Positions 10,541 to 19,317 of a DNA stretch of 33,070 nt are shown piece after piece. The notes beneath the pieces are model-generated. The model saw nothing but the letters and a program-made list of their open reading frames with translations. It did not search any database and was not told the DNA's origin. Numbering within the stretch: position 1 is the stretch's first letter; every line of letters begins with the position of its first letter. A program made the position numbers and the translations under genes. Source of the stretch: Pyrinomonadaceae bacterium (GTDB lineage Bacteria > Acidobacteriota > Blastocatellia > Pyrinomonadales > Pyrinomonadaceae); contig JACCYN010000294.1 of assembly GCA_013696465.1 (NCBI GenBank), positions 1 through 33,070 of the forward strand. The letters run 5' to 3'.

Positions 10541-10579
10541 CAAAGGGCGACTCAACAACAAATGTTGAGTCGCCCTTTG
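10541..10579 (+). terminator. Strong terminator-like hairpin downstream of secA
   Basis: Perfect 17-bp arms caaagggcgactcaaca (10541-10557) / tgttgagtcgccctttg (10563-10579), 5-nt loop. Confidence 0.75.
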
Positions 10580-10618
10580 GTAATTGCTCGCCGCAAATCT
10601 TCGCAGAGAAAATAACAA

Positions 10619-11698
10619 ATGCTTAAACCGCATCTTCTCATCATTTCTATCCTCAACATTATACTAATCGTTTGTATGTGCTTTCCGCTTTCCAGCAGCT
10701 ACCTACTCACGCACGCGCAAAAAGCATCTGTGGCTGAGTCAAACGTGACGGCGAGCGGCGTCAAACTTTACCAACAAGGAAACTTTAATCAAGCCGTTGA
10801 AGTTTTACGCCGCGCTGTTAAGCAGCGCAAAGATGATGCCGAAGCATGGCTCTATTTGGGTCTTGTGCTCAACCGAAAGGAAAACGCGAAGGAAGCGCGT
10901 AAAGCTTTTGAGCGCGCTGTCAAGTTGCGCCCTGATTCCACCATTGCGCACATAGGTTTGGCTTACACGTTGCTATTATTGAACAAAAATTTAGAAGCAA
11001 ATCGCAGCGCCGAACAAGTATTACAACTAGATGCGCGTAACTATGAAGCTCATTACATTGCTGGCGTCGTGCGCTTACGCAACGGTCAGTACGAGGAAGC
11101 ATTGAAGCGCGCTGAATCAGCGATAAAACTCAATGATAAGTATGCGCTCGCATACCTGCTCAAAAGTCAGGCGTTAATCGGCATCGCCGCTTCACCGCTT
11201 AACACTGCTATGATGCGGCAGGGGGTTTCATCAGATGAGCTACGACAAGTAAATTCCGCCGCGTATGAGAATTATAAGCAAGCAGCCGAGAGCCTTGAAA
11301 ACTATCTACGCTTGTCTCCGAATGTGAACAACGCCGACGAAGTGCGCGAGCAGCTTGAAAACATTCGCATATATGGACGCTCCGGCGAAACCGTTCAACC
11401 GGAACGAACATTATTTCGCTCCACTGAAGTGACAACCAAAGCGGTAGTTATAAGTAAACCGGAGCCGCCTTACACAGAGGCGGCGCGACAAGCGTGTGTG
11501 AGCGGCATCGTCAGATTGCGTGCTGTTTTGTCTTCGGACAGCACAGTTAAGCATATTCTCGTTATAAAACCACTCAGTCATGGACTAACGGAGCAAGCTA
11601 TACGCGCCGCGCGCCGCGTCAAGTTTACCCCTGCGTCGAAAGATGGGCGTCCGGTCTCGCAGTACGTTGTGCTTGAGTATAGTTTCAGATGCGGTTAA
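10619..11698 (+). CDS. TPR-repeat protein with C-terminal TonB-like domain, secreted
   Basis: N-terminal signal-like segment; TPR repeats ([34 protein letters not shown]); C-terminal [59 protein letters not shown] matches the TonB C-terminal pattern. Confidence 0.8.
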   Translation: MLKPHLLIISILNIILIVCMCFPLSSSYLLTHAQKASVAESNVTASGVKLYQQGNFNQAVEVLRRAVKQRKDDAEAWLYLGLVLNRKENAKEARKAFERAVKLRPDSTIAHIGLAYTLLLLNKNLEANRSAEQVLQLDARNYEAHYIAGVVRLRNGQYEEALKRAESAIKLNDKYALAYLLKSQALIGIAASPLNTAMMRQGVSSDELRQVNSAAYENYKQAAESLENYLRLSPNVNNADEVREQLENIRIYGRSGETVQPERTLFRSTEVTTKAVVISKPEPPYTEAARQACVSGIVRLRAVLSSDSTVKHILVIKPLSHGLTEQAIRAARRVKFTPASKDGRPVSQYVVLEYSFRCG

Positions 11699-11769
11699 AC
11701 CTTGACGACGCAAAACAACACCCAGAAGAATCGTAGTAGTAATTGCTGTGGCTATGATTCATTACACTT

Positions 11770-12981
11770 ATGAGCGCAAACGTCACGTCCACAAACCCAC
11801 TCGTTCAAGCGATCATCTCCGGCACGGCTCCGCAGGCGGCGCGGATGGCGGCGGCGCGCGGGATGTTGCCGCTTGCGCAAGGTGAGTTGCTCGAAATCTT
11901 GGTCGTGTTGCAGGGGAGCGACGACGAAGCGGTTAAGCAGGCGGCGGCGGAGACGCTCAACGCGCAGGAGGCGGAGACGTTGCGCGATGTCGCGGCGGCG
12001 GACGAAACCTCTCCGGCCGTGCTCGGCTACCTTGCCGCCCGCGCCGACGCAGGGCGCGAAGCGCACGAAGCCGTAACGCTTAATGATAAAACGCCCGACG
12101 AAGCCATCGCATTGCTGGCGGTCGCAACCGCGAACGGCGCGTTGCTTGAGTTGATTTCGATCAATCAACAACGACTGATTCGCGCGCCCGCGATCATTGA
12201 CGCCGTGCTTACGAATGCGGCGCGCACGCTGGAAGCCGAGCGGCGCGTGCGCGAAGTCAGGCGCGAGTTTTTCGAGAAGGAGCGTGGCGCGCAGCAGATC
12301 GCCGAAGAGTTGCGCGCGCGCGGCGAAGTGGCCGCCGCCGAATTTATCGAAGCATCCGAGTCAATCGGCACGGAAGCTTTCGCCGTTGATGATGCGTGGC
12401 TCATCGCCTCGCACGTCGAAGTGTCCGACGACGACATTGACGATTCGTGGCTTCCGCACGAACTACTCGAAGAACTTTACGACGAGTCGTTCGAGCAGCG
12501 CGCCGCAAACGCCGAGCGCGTCGTCAACGAAACAATTTCCGAGGCGGGAGAAGCCGTGGTGCCGGAGCGCGTCTCGCTGATCCGCCGTCTGATGATGATG
12601 AACGTCAAGGATCGCGTGAAGATGGGAATGAAGGGCGACCGCGAGACGCGCTCGATCCTGATCCGCGACGCAAACCGCATCGTCTCGGCCGCCGTGATTC
12701 ACAACCCGCGCATTATGGATCAAGAGATTGAGGCGATTTCGGCGATGCGCACAGTCTCTGAGGAAGTGCTGCGTTTGATCGCGCTCAATCGCCAGTGGGC
12801 GCGCTCCTATCCGATCATTCACAACCTTGTGCGCAACCCGCGCACGCCGATTGGCACCGTAATGCAAATTCTGCCGCGCATTCAAGCGAAAGATTTGCAA
12901 ACGCTTTCGCAAAATCGCAACGTCTCAGAAACCGTCCGCCGTCAGGCTCAACGGCTCACGCAGGTTCGCGCCGGACACTAA
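11770..12981 (+). CDS. Conserved uncharacterised helical-repeat protein, 403 aa
   Basis: Complete ORF; C-terminal KMGMKGDRETRSILIRDANRIVSAAVIHNPRIMDQEIEAISAMRTVSEEVLRLIALNRQWARSYPIIHNLVRNPRTP resembles a recurrent uncharacterised helical-repeat family. Confidence 0.7.
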   Translation: MSANVTSTNPLVQAIISGTAPQAARMAAARGMLPLAQGELLEILVVLQGSDDEAVKQAAAETLNAQEAETLRDVAAADETSPAVLGYLAARADAGREAHEAVTLNDKTPDEAIALLAVATANGALLELISINQQRLIRAPAIIDAVLTNAARTLEAERRVREVRREFFEKERGAQQIAEELRARGEVAAAEFIEASESIGTEAFAVDDAWLIASHVEVSDDDIDDSWLPHELLEELYDESFEQRAANAERVVNETISEAGEAVVPERVSLIRRLMMMNVKDRVKMGMKGDRETRSILIRDANRIVSAAVIHNPRIMDQEIEAISAMRTVSEEVLRLIALNRQWARSYPIIHNLVRNPRTPIGTVMQILPRIQAKDLQTLSQNRNVSETVRRQAQRLTQVRAGH

Positions 12982-13122
12982 AGCAAAATGAATGGTAAAC
13001 AGTAAACCGTGAATAGACGAAATAAGGGTACTACAAAAACCGTGAAGGTCGTGAGAGGGTGCGTCGGTTGAGAATGCATCGAGCAATAAACATGCTTGAG
13101 CGCGCACGCGGTTAAGATCTTG

Positions 13123-13650
13123 TTAGAAAATATCCGTGCTCTTGCGTAGCATTGACCACGCAACATCCGCGATTGTGTGCATCGCCGCGCCCCACCACAC
13201 GCCGACAAAAAGGGCGAGCGCGATTTTCTTTCCGTCGTAATGCGTGAACGCCGCTTTCGTCATCTCCCACGCCCGCGCGATCTCATTAAAGTCAAACGGC
13301 GTCTTCGCAATCAACGTAGCGCGCAGGTAGACGCCGAGCGCGACGAGCGACGCGATGACAAACGCGAAGTAAAGAATGCGGATCAGCGTGCCGAACAGCA
13401 AGCCGTGCGACCAGCGCGAGCGGTGTTTGAAGAAAACGCGATAGGGATACCACAAAAAGCGAAACACGCCCCAGCGCTTATATTGCACGGAATCGGTGTC
13501 GAGGTCGGGGCCAAACATCAAACCGCCGAACAGCATCGCGCTCACCACCAAGCACGCCATCCACAAACTTCCGGTCGCCAACCATCCAACCACCAAAGTT
13601 GGCAGGGCGAGCAGGATTGTTACCCTATCGTGAGTTTTCCCCGAAGGCAT
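13123..13650 (-). CDS. DUF2227-type membrane protein (YdjM-like/metal-binding hydrolase-like)
   Basis: MPSGKTHDRVT N-terminus, GPDLDTDSVQYKRWG, HRSRWSHGLLFGTLIR motifs and several TM segments. Confidence 0.8.
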   Translation of the reverse strand: MPSGKTHDRVTILLALPTLVVGWLATGSLWMACLVVSAMLFGGLMFGPDLDTDSVQYKRWGVFRFLWYPYRVFFKHRSRWSHGLLFGTLIRILYFAFVIASLVALGVYLRATLIAKTPFDFNEIARAWEMTKAAFTHYDGKKIALALFVGVWWGAAMHTIADVAWSMLRKSTDIF

Positions 13651-13919
13651 AAATTTCTCACCGAAAGTCAGACGGGATTATACCAGCTTTACCTTCGCTA
13701 AAACTGTCCGTCGCTCATCTCGTAAGACAACTCCAACCCCATTCACGCCAAAAATGAGGCACGAAAATCGCTTGCCAAGTGCCCTTTTGACGAAGCTTGA
13801 ATAAAATTAACGATTAGGCCCTCTTACTTAATGTGATTGCTTAAGTGTTTATTTTCAGCAACTTAGCTCTAAACGAGAAAATCTGTCACAAAACTATGAA
13901 AATTATTTGCATTTTATCG

Positions 13920-14205
13920 TTGACATGCCTTAAACATTTCGTGTAGTTTCACACACATTGAAGGCGGAAATTTTTATCCATCCCCCGTTTATTATTTGAA
14001 AATGTCGCGCACGAAAGCGAGTGACGCGAAAATTGATAACTGCGGTAAAGCTCTTTGTTATTTTATCAATTCTGCTGGTTGCCTATCGCTTACCGGATCG
14101 CTCATAAATAACGATCTCCAGTCGCAAAAAGCATTACGCCGCCTGAACCTCCGAGCCTGCCCAAAGTTTAGCCCCGTCGGTTGTAAAAACCTGACGGGGC
14201 TTTCC
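13920..14205 (+). ncRNA. Candidate structured non-coding RNA transcription unit (class unknown)
   Basis: TTGACA (13920-13925) with downstream TAGTTT (13944-13949); hairpin arms around 14005-14027; 9-bp stem aattgataa (14031-14039)/ttatcaatt (14063-14071); terminator-like hairpin 14170-14201. No good overlapping CDS. Confidence 0.35.
14170..14205 (+). terminator. Intrinsic terminator-like hairpin
   Basis: agccccgtc (14170-14178) / gacggggct (14193-14201), extended inward by ggtt/aacc, followed by a T-rich tail. Confidence 0.6.
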
Positions 14206-14311
14206 TCCGTTTGCGAACTGTGAGCGTTCAGCATTTTCGTAATCGCGGGACTTTAAGCAACAATTCCGCTCAAACCGGAGTGTATCGATTTCTCGGCTGA
14301 TAGCTTTACTC

Positions 14312-15073
14312 CTACATCGCCATCCCGCCATCAACCTGCACGATCTGTCCGGTAATGTAACGCGCATCGTCGGAGAGCAGGAAACACACGATGCGCGCCA
14401 CCTCTTGCGGTTCGGCGAAACGCCCCAAAGGTATTTGCTCCAACAATTTGGCGCGATACGTTTCGTCAAGCGCACCGCTCATATCGGTGGCGACGAGTCC
14501 AAGCGCGAGCGCGTTGACCGTCACTTTGCGACTGGCGACTTCGCGCGCGAGAGCTTTCGTTAAACCGAAAAGCCCGGCCTTCGAGGCTGAATAGTTTGAC
14601 TGCCCGGCCATGCCTGCGACGCCGCTAATCGAAGAGATGTTCAAGATTGATCCGCCTCCGTCTTGCCGCAGCATAAAGCGCAGGGCGGCGCGCGAAAAGT
14701 TCCATGCGCCTTTGAGATTTGTGTCCAGAACCGCATCCCAATCCTCTTCCTTCATGCGCAGCACGAGTCCGTCGCGCGTGATCCCGGCGTTGTTGACGAG
14801 AAAATCCACGCGCCCGAATCGGTCTTTCACATTTTTAACCATCTGGACGGCCGCCTCCGTCTGCGCCACGTCGCACTGCGCGGACAAGGCTTGGGCACCC
14901 AAGGCTTCGATTTCAGAGACGAGACTGTTGGCAGCTTCGGCGCTGCGCGCGTAATTAAACGCGATGTTTGCGCCGCACCGCGCGAGTTCTAAGGCGATAG
15001 CGCGACCGATGCCGCGCGTTGCGCCCGTGACGATGGCAGCGCGCCCGGTGAATGTCTGCGATTCGTCCGTCAA
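14312..15073 (-). CDS. fabG: 3-oxoacyl-[ACP] reductase, SDR family (TTG start)
   Basis: VTGATRGIGRAIALELA, NNAGITRDGLVLRMKEEDWDAVLDTNLKGAWN, SSISGVAGMAGQSNYSASKAGL, C-terminal ITGQIVQVDGGMAM. Confidence 0.93.
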   Translation of the reverse strand: MTDESQTFTGRAAIVTGATRGIGRAIALELARCGANIAFNYARSAEAANSLVSEIEALGAQALSAQCDVAQTEAAVQMVKNVKDRFGRVDFLVNNAGITRDGLVLRMKEEDWDAVLDTNLKGAWNFSRAALRFMLRQDGGGSILNISSISGVAGMAGQSNYSASKAGLFGLTKALAREVASRKVTVNALALGLVATDMSGALDETYRAKLLEQIPLGRFAEPQEVARIVCFLLSDDARYITGQIVQVDGGMAM

Positions 15074-15107
15074 TTATTACCTCCCGCGCGTGAGAAGCGC
15101 GATTCGC

Positions 15108-15983
15108 TTACCGATTTAATTTCAGAGAACGAAGGTACTCCATAAACCCCGGCGCGAGATCGGGTCGCTTCAAAGCAAATTCGACCGTGGCGATGAGGAA
15201 GCCGAGTTTGTCGCCCGCGTCGTGGCGCGCGCCTTCGATTCGCACGGCGTAAAAGGGTCGTTTCTGTAACAGGTTGCGCATCGCGTCGGTGATCTGAATC
15301 TCGCCGCCCGCGCCCGGCTTCGTGCGCTCGATCTCGGTGAAGATGTCCGGCGTTAAAATGTAGCGACCGATGATCGCAAGGTCTGACGGCGCGTCTTCAA
15401 ACTTCGGCTTCTCCACCATGTCGCGGATGCGATACACGCCCGGCTCAACCTCTTCCGCATCAATGGCGCCGAAGCGCGAAATGGCTTCGCCCTCGACCCG
15501 CATCGTGCCGAGCACGGGCGCGTCATACTTTTCATAAACGTCAATCATCTGCCGCAGCGCAGGCTTTTCAGCGTCAACGATGTCATCGGCGAGCAGCACC
15601 GCGAACGGCTCACTTTCGACGAAATCGCGCCCTTGATAAATCGCGTGCCCAAGCCCTAAAGCTTCGCGCTGCCGCGTGTAGCTGATGCGCGCAATTTCAG
15701 AGACTGAGCGCGCTTCTCTTAACAGTTCGTTCTTGCCGCGCTCGCGCAAAAGCTGTTCGAGTTCAAACGAGATGTCGAAGTGATCTTCCATCGCCGCTTT
15801 GCCGCGCCCCGTGACGATAAGAAGCGATTCAACGCCGCTTGCGACCGCCTCTTCGACAACGTATTGAATGAGCGGCTTGTCAACGAGCGGCAGCATCTCT
15901 TTCGGCATCGCTTTCGTCGCCGGAAGAAAGCGCGTCCCCAATCCGGCCGCCGGAAAAACGGCTTTGCGAATTTTCTGTGGCAT
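15108..15983 (-). CDS. galU: UTP--glucose-1-phosphate uridylyltransferase
   Basis: RKAVFPAAGLGTRFLPATKAMPKEMLPLVDKPLIQYVVEEAVASGVE and VEKPKFEDAPSDLAIIGRYILTPDIF are GalU signatures. Confidence 0.96.
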   Translation of the reverse strand: MPQKIRKAVFPAAGLGTRFLPATKAMPKEMLPLVDKPLIQYVVEEAVASGVESLLIVTGRGKAAMEDHFDISFELEQLLRERGKNELLREARSVSEIARISYTRQREALGLGHAIYQGRDFVESEPFAVLLADDIVDAEKPALRQMIDVYEKYDAPVLGTMRVEGEAISRFGAIDAEEVEPGVYRIRDMVEKPKFEDAPSDLAIIGRYILTPDIFTEIERTKPGAGGEIQITDAMRNLLQKRPFYAVRIEGARHDAGDKLGFLIATVEFALKRPDLAPGFMEYLRSLKLNR

Positions 15984-16175
15984 ATCCTTGAATGAAAACT
16001 TGGAGTTTCAGAATTCGAGATCGTAAATTAACACGCAACTCGCAAACAAAAAACGGATCGCGGAGAGAAACCGGCAACTTGACAGCCCTGCGCAGACTCG
16101 TCTAGCGTGACCGTTTTGATTCTGCTCGTTCTGTGAAAAGCATTTTTTCTATCACACTCCGAAGGTTTACAGCAA

Positions 16176-17465
16176 ATGCTTGATCTCCATTACGTCCGCG
16201 AAAATTTAGACGCGGTGCGCGCCGCGCTCGAAGCGCGCCGCTCCCCCACGACTGCGCTCGAAGATTTTGCGCGCATTGACGGCGAACGTCGCCGCGTCAT
16301 CGCCGAATCAGACAACTTAAACGGCGGGCGCAATACGGCGAGCCGCGAAATAGGCCAGTTGATGAAGGATGGCAAGCGCGACGAAGCTGAAAAGCGGCGC
16401 GGCGAAGTCGGACAACTGAAGGAGAGAATCGCGGAGCTTGACCGCAAGCGCGACGAAGCTGAAAGGAACATGAATGAGATTCTCTCCACGCTTCCGAACG
16501 TACCGCACGAGAGCGTGCCCGTCGGCACGGGCGAATCCGAAAACGTGGAGATGCGGCGCTGGGGCACAATCCCCGAATTTGATTTCACGACGAAAGATCA
16601 TGTTGACTTAGGACTGTCGCTCGGCGTCCTTGATTTGGAACGGGCGACTAAGATCGCCGGGGCGCGTTTTTCGATTCTGCGCGGCGCGGGCGCGCGCCTC
16701 AATCGCGCGCTTATTGATTTCATGCTCGAACTGCACACGCGCGAACACGGCTACACGGAGATCGTGCCGCCCTTTATCGCCAACGGCGATACGCTGTTCG
16801 GCACGGGTCATCTTCCGAAATTCGAGGGAGACCTTTTCAAACTTACGGACGAGCGCGGTTTTTATTTAATTCCGACGGCCGAAGTGCCGCTCACGAGTCT
16901 TTACCGCAACGAGACGATTGATTTTTCGGCGTTGCCGATGAAGCTCACGGCTTACTCGCCCTGCTTCCGCTCCGAAGCCGGTTCTTACGGGCGCGACACG
17001 CGCGGGATTTACCGGCAGCATCAATTCGAGAAAGTTGAACTTGTCAAATTTGCCCTGCCCGAAAATTCCAACGATGAACTGGAGACGATGACGCGCGACG
17101 CAGAAAAGGTTTTGCAACTGCTGGGATTGCCCTATCGCGTCGTCGAACACGTCACGGGCGATCTCGGATTCTCGGCCGCAAAGTCTTACGACATCGAAGT
17201 GTGGCTTCCGTCCTACAACGAGTTTCGTGAAATCTCTTCGTGCTCGAACTACGAAGCGTTTGCGGCGCGCCGCGCAAGCATTCGTTTCAAACGCGCGGGC
17301 GGCGCGAAACCCGAATACGTCCACACGCTTAACGGTTCTGGACTCGCCATCGGGCGCACGTGGATCGCCATTCTGGAGAATTATCAACAGGCGGACGGCT
17401 CGATAGTTATCCCTGAAGCGTTGCGCCCGTACATGAACGGATTAGAAAAGATCATCGCGCCGTAA
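16176..17465 (+). CDS. serS: Seryl-tRNA synthetase
   Basis: [144 protein letters not shown]. Confidence 0.98.
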   Translation: MLDLHYVRENLDAVRAALEARRSPTTALEDFARIDGERRRVIAESDNLNGGRNTASREIGQLMKDGKRDEAEKRRGEVGQLKERIAELDRKRDEAERNMNEILSTLPNVPHESVPVGTGESENVEMRRWGTIPEFDFTTKDHVDLGLSLGVLDLERATKIAGARFSILRGAGARLNRALIDFMLELHTREHGYTEIVPPFIANGDTLFGTGHLPKFEGDLFKLTDERGFYLIPTAEVPLTSLYRNETIDFSALPMKLTAYSPCFRSEAGSYGRDTRGIYRQHQFEKVELVKFALPENSNDELETMTRDAEKVLQLLGLPYRVVEHVTGDLGFSAAKSYDIEVWLPSYNEFREISSCSNYEAFAARRASIRFKRAGGAKPEYVHTLNGSGLAIGRTWIAILENYQQADGSIVIPEALRPYMNGLEKIIAP

Positions 17466-17476
17466 AGACGAAAGAG

Positions 17477-17514
17477 AAAGCGGAGAAGAATGCGATTCGC
17501 CTCTTCTCCGCTTT
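17477..17514. terminator. Terminator-like hairpin between convergent serS and SLT gene
   Basis: 13-bp perfect arms aaagcggagaaga (17477-17489) / tcttctccgcttt (17502-17514). Confidence 0.7.
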
Positions 17515-17539
17515 GAATAAAATTCAGTTTATATTCGTT

Positions 17540-18361
17540 TCACTTCGCGCTTGACGCGGAGAGCGGTTCGCCTCCGAGTCCGAAGGCTTGCGGGTTCTCG
17601 CCGATGATCGCGGCGGCGTAAAACGTCAGCACATACTTGCTGCCTTCCTGCACGATTGACTCATTCAACTTCGCCCCGCGCGGGTTCGTCATCAACGCCC
17701 AGAAATCTCCTTCTTCCCGTCCCGCGTTCAAGCGCGGCAAAACTTCCGCCTTCACTTTCCCTTCGCCTTGATTATAACTTAAGACAGCAAGCGATAAGCC
17801 CGTGCCCGAAGAATTAAAATCGCGCAGAAGTTTCGCGTGATAGCGCGCGGCTACTTCGGCTGAAATTTTCAGCTCGCAGAGTTGCGCCGGATCGCCTCCG
17901 AATCGCTGCATCGTCTTCGGCATAATCTGGAAAACCCCTTTCGCGCCGTAAGGACTCGTCGCGCACTCCTTGTATTCGCTCTCGATGAACGCCGTGTAGA
18001 GGCCAAGGAGCGGCGAAAGGTTTTCGTTGCGGTAAGCCGTGATGACAACGTCCGCGCCAGATCGTGCGCGCGTCATCACCGCGCCTAACTCTTCGCGTCT
18101 CGTTTGCGTTCCAACGCGCGCCGCATACATTTCAACGAACGGCTTGACGCTGCGGGCGGCTTCCGCGCCGAACACTAAGGGACGCGCGCCGTTCGTCATC
18201 TCCCCAGAGAGGCGCGCGCCCTGCTGTTGGATAAAGACGATTCGTTCGGCGTCCGTCATGTCTCCATATTTTTTTGTTTGCGCTTCCGTCTGCTGCGCGC
18301 CGCCGACGACGATCAGCAACAAACAGAACACAGGTGAAAAGCAGAAGTTAATTTTTCGCAT
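17540..18361 (-). CDS. Secreted lytic-transglycosylase-like (SLT/goose-lysozyme-like) protein, 273 aa
   Basis: N-terminal signal peptide; SLT-type motif IESEYKECATSPYGAKGVFQIMPKTMQRFGGD and AVLSYNQGEGKV. Confidence 0.82.
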   Translation of the reverse strand: MRKINFCFSPVFCLLLIVVGGAQQTEAQTKKYGDMTDAERIVFIQQQGARLSGEMTNGARPLVFGAEAARSVKPFVEMYAARVGTQTRREELGAVMTRARSGADVVITAYRNENLSPLLGLYTAFIESEYKECATSPYGAKGVFQIMPKTMQRFGGDPAQLCELKISAEVAARYHAKLLRDFNSSGTGLSLAVLSYNQGEGKVKAEVLPRLNAGREEGDFWALMTNPRGAKLNESIVQEGSKYVLTFYAAAIIGENPQAFGLGGEPLSASSAK

Positions 18362-18392
18362 GTAGTTTTATCTCCGTTAAGTTATAGATTAC

Positions 18393-18473
18393 AACTTGCA
18401 GCGACCTTCGAGCATGGCGGCGGGTCGAACGATTTGTCAACACGCGGCGGTCGCGCGAAAATCGCTGCAAGTT
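18393..18473. repeat. Perfect 12-bp inverted repeat in divergent intergenic region
   Basis: aacttgcagcga (18393-18404) / tcgctgcaagtt (18462-18473), 57-nt spacer. Confidence 0.8.
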
Positions 18474-18480
18474 TCTTTTG

Positions 18481-18510
18481 TTGCCACAACAAGCAGATCG
18501 GTTTTACAAT
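18481..18510 (+). promoter_or_regulatory. Putative sigma70-type promoter for ECF sigma/kinase genes
   Basis: TTGCCA (18481-18486), 18-nt spacer, TACAAT (18505-18510), just downstream of the right arm of the inverted repeat. Confidence 0.45.
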
Positions 18511-18615
18511 CTCCTTGCCGGTGCCAACTTCCATTAAGCGATCAGCGAAGCCGCTCATGCCGCAAAACATTCCGACTCGCTTCGTCGCCCTCACTTAAGT
18601 AACGCGAGAATTACG

Positions 18616-19248
18616 TTGGAAAATCGTCATCCAACCGCGCTGAAATATCGCCCATCAAACAACTGGAACGAGGAAATTCCTGTGGAGCACGAAGTAACCG
18701 GACTTTTGCAGAGATGGAGCGACGGCGATAAAGAAGCTCTTGACCGACTCGTGCCGCTCGTCTACGACGAGTTAAGGCGCGCGGCGCGTCGTTACATGCG
18801 AGATGAAAACAATAATCACACTTTGCAGACGACCGCGCTTGTCAACGAAGTTTATCTGCGCTTGGTTGACCAGAAGCAGACGCGCTGGCAAAACCGCGCG
18901 CACTTTTTCGGCATCGCTGCCGGGATGATGCGCCGCATTCTCGTTGACCACGCGCGCCGCCGCAAATATCAGAAGCGCGGCGGCGACGCGGCATTTGTTC
19001 AACTTTCACTACGCGAGGCGGAAGCGTTTGCCCGCGAAGAAGATTTGGATTTATTGAAGCTGGACGAAGCTTTGACCGAATTGGCGAAACTTGATCCGCG
19101 CCGCAGTCGTGTCGTCGAGTTGCGCTTTTTCGCCGGACTAGATATGAAAGAGACGGCGGAAGCTTTGCACGTCTCAATCGCCACCGTCCTGCGCGACTGG
19201 AACATGGCGAAGGCTTGGCTGTATCGTTACATGAAAGATGAACGATAA
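18616..19248 (+). CDS. ECF-subfamily RNA polymerase sigma factor (TIGR02999-like); TTG start 18616 or GTG start 18682
   Basis: EVTGLLQRWSDGDKEALDRLVPLVYDELRRAARRYMRDENNNHTLQTTALVNEVYLRLVDQKQTRWQNRAHFFGIAAGMMRRILVDHARRR and region 4 VVELRFFAGLDMKETAEALHVSIATVLRDWNMAKAWLYRYM. Confidence 0.93.
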   Translation: MENRHPTALKYRPSNNWNEEIPVEHEVTGLLQRWSDGDKEALDRLVPLVYDELRRAARRYMRDENNNHTLQTTALVNEVYLRLVDQKQTRWQNRAHFFGIAAGMMRRILVDHARRRKYQKRGGDAAFVQLSLREAEAFAREEDLDLLKLDEALTELAKLDPRRSRVVELRFFAGLDMKETAEALHVSIATVLRDWNMAKAWLYRYMKDER

Positions 19249-19317
19249 GACGAGAAGCGCGCCGGACGCTTGACGACGGATGAACGTGACACGCAAATTT
19301 ATGAGTGACGGTTATTG

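Noticed and set aside
13990-14100. Possible c-di-GMP-I (GEMM) riboswitch, because of gaaagcgagtgacgcgaaaa and gcttaccgg similarity
   Set aside because: The characteristic GCAAACC-type segment and the paired tetraloop/receptor arrangement could not be found; no confident match by eye.
13996-14223. 75-aa ORF in the 13.65-14.31 kb gap
   Set aside because: Runs through the terminator-like hairpin and lacks protein-like composition; better explained as non-coding.
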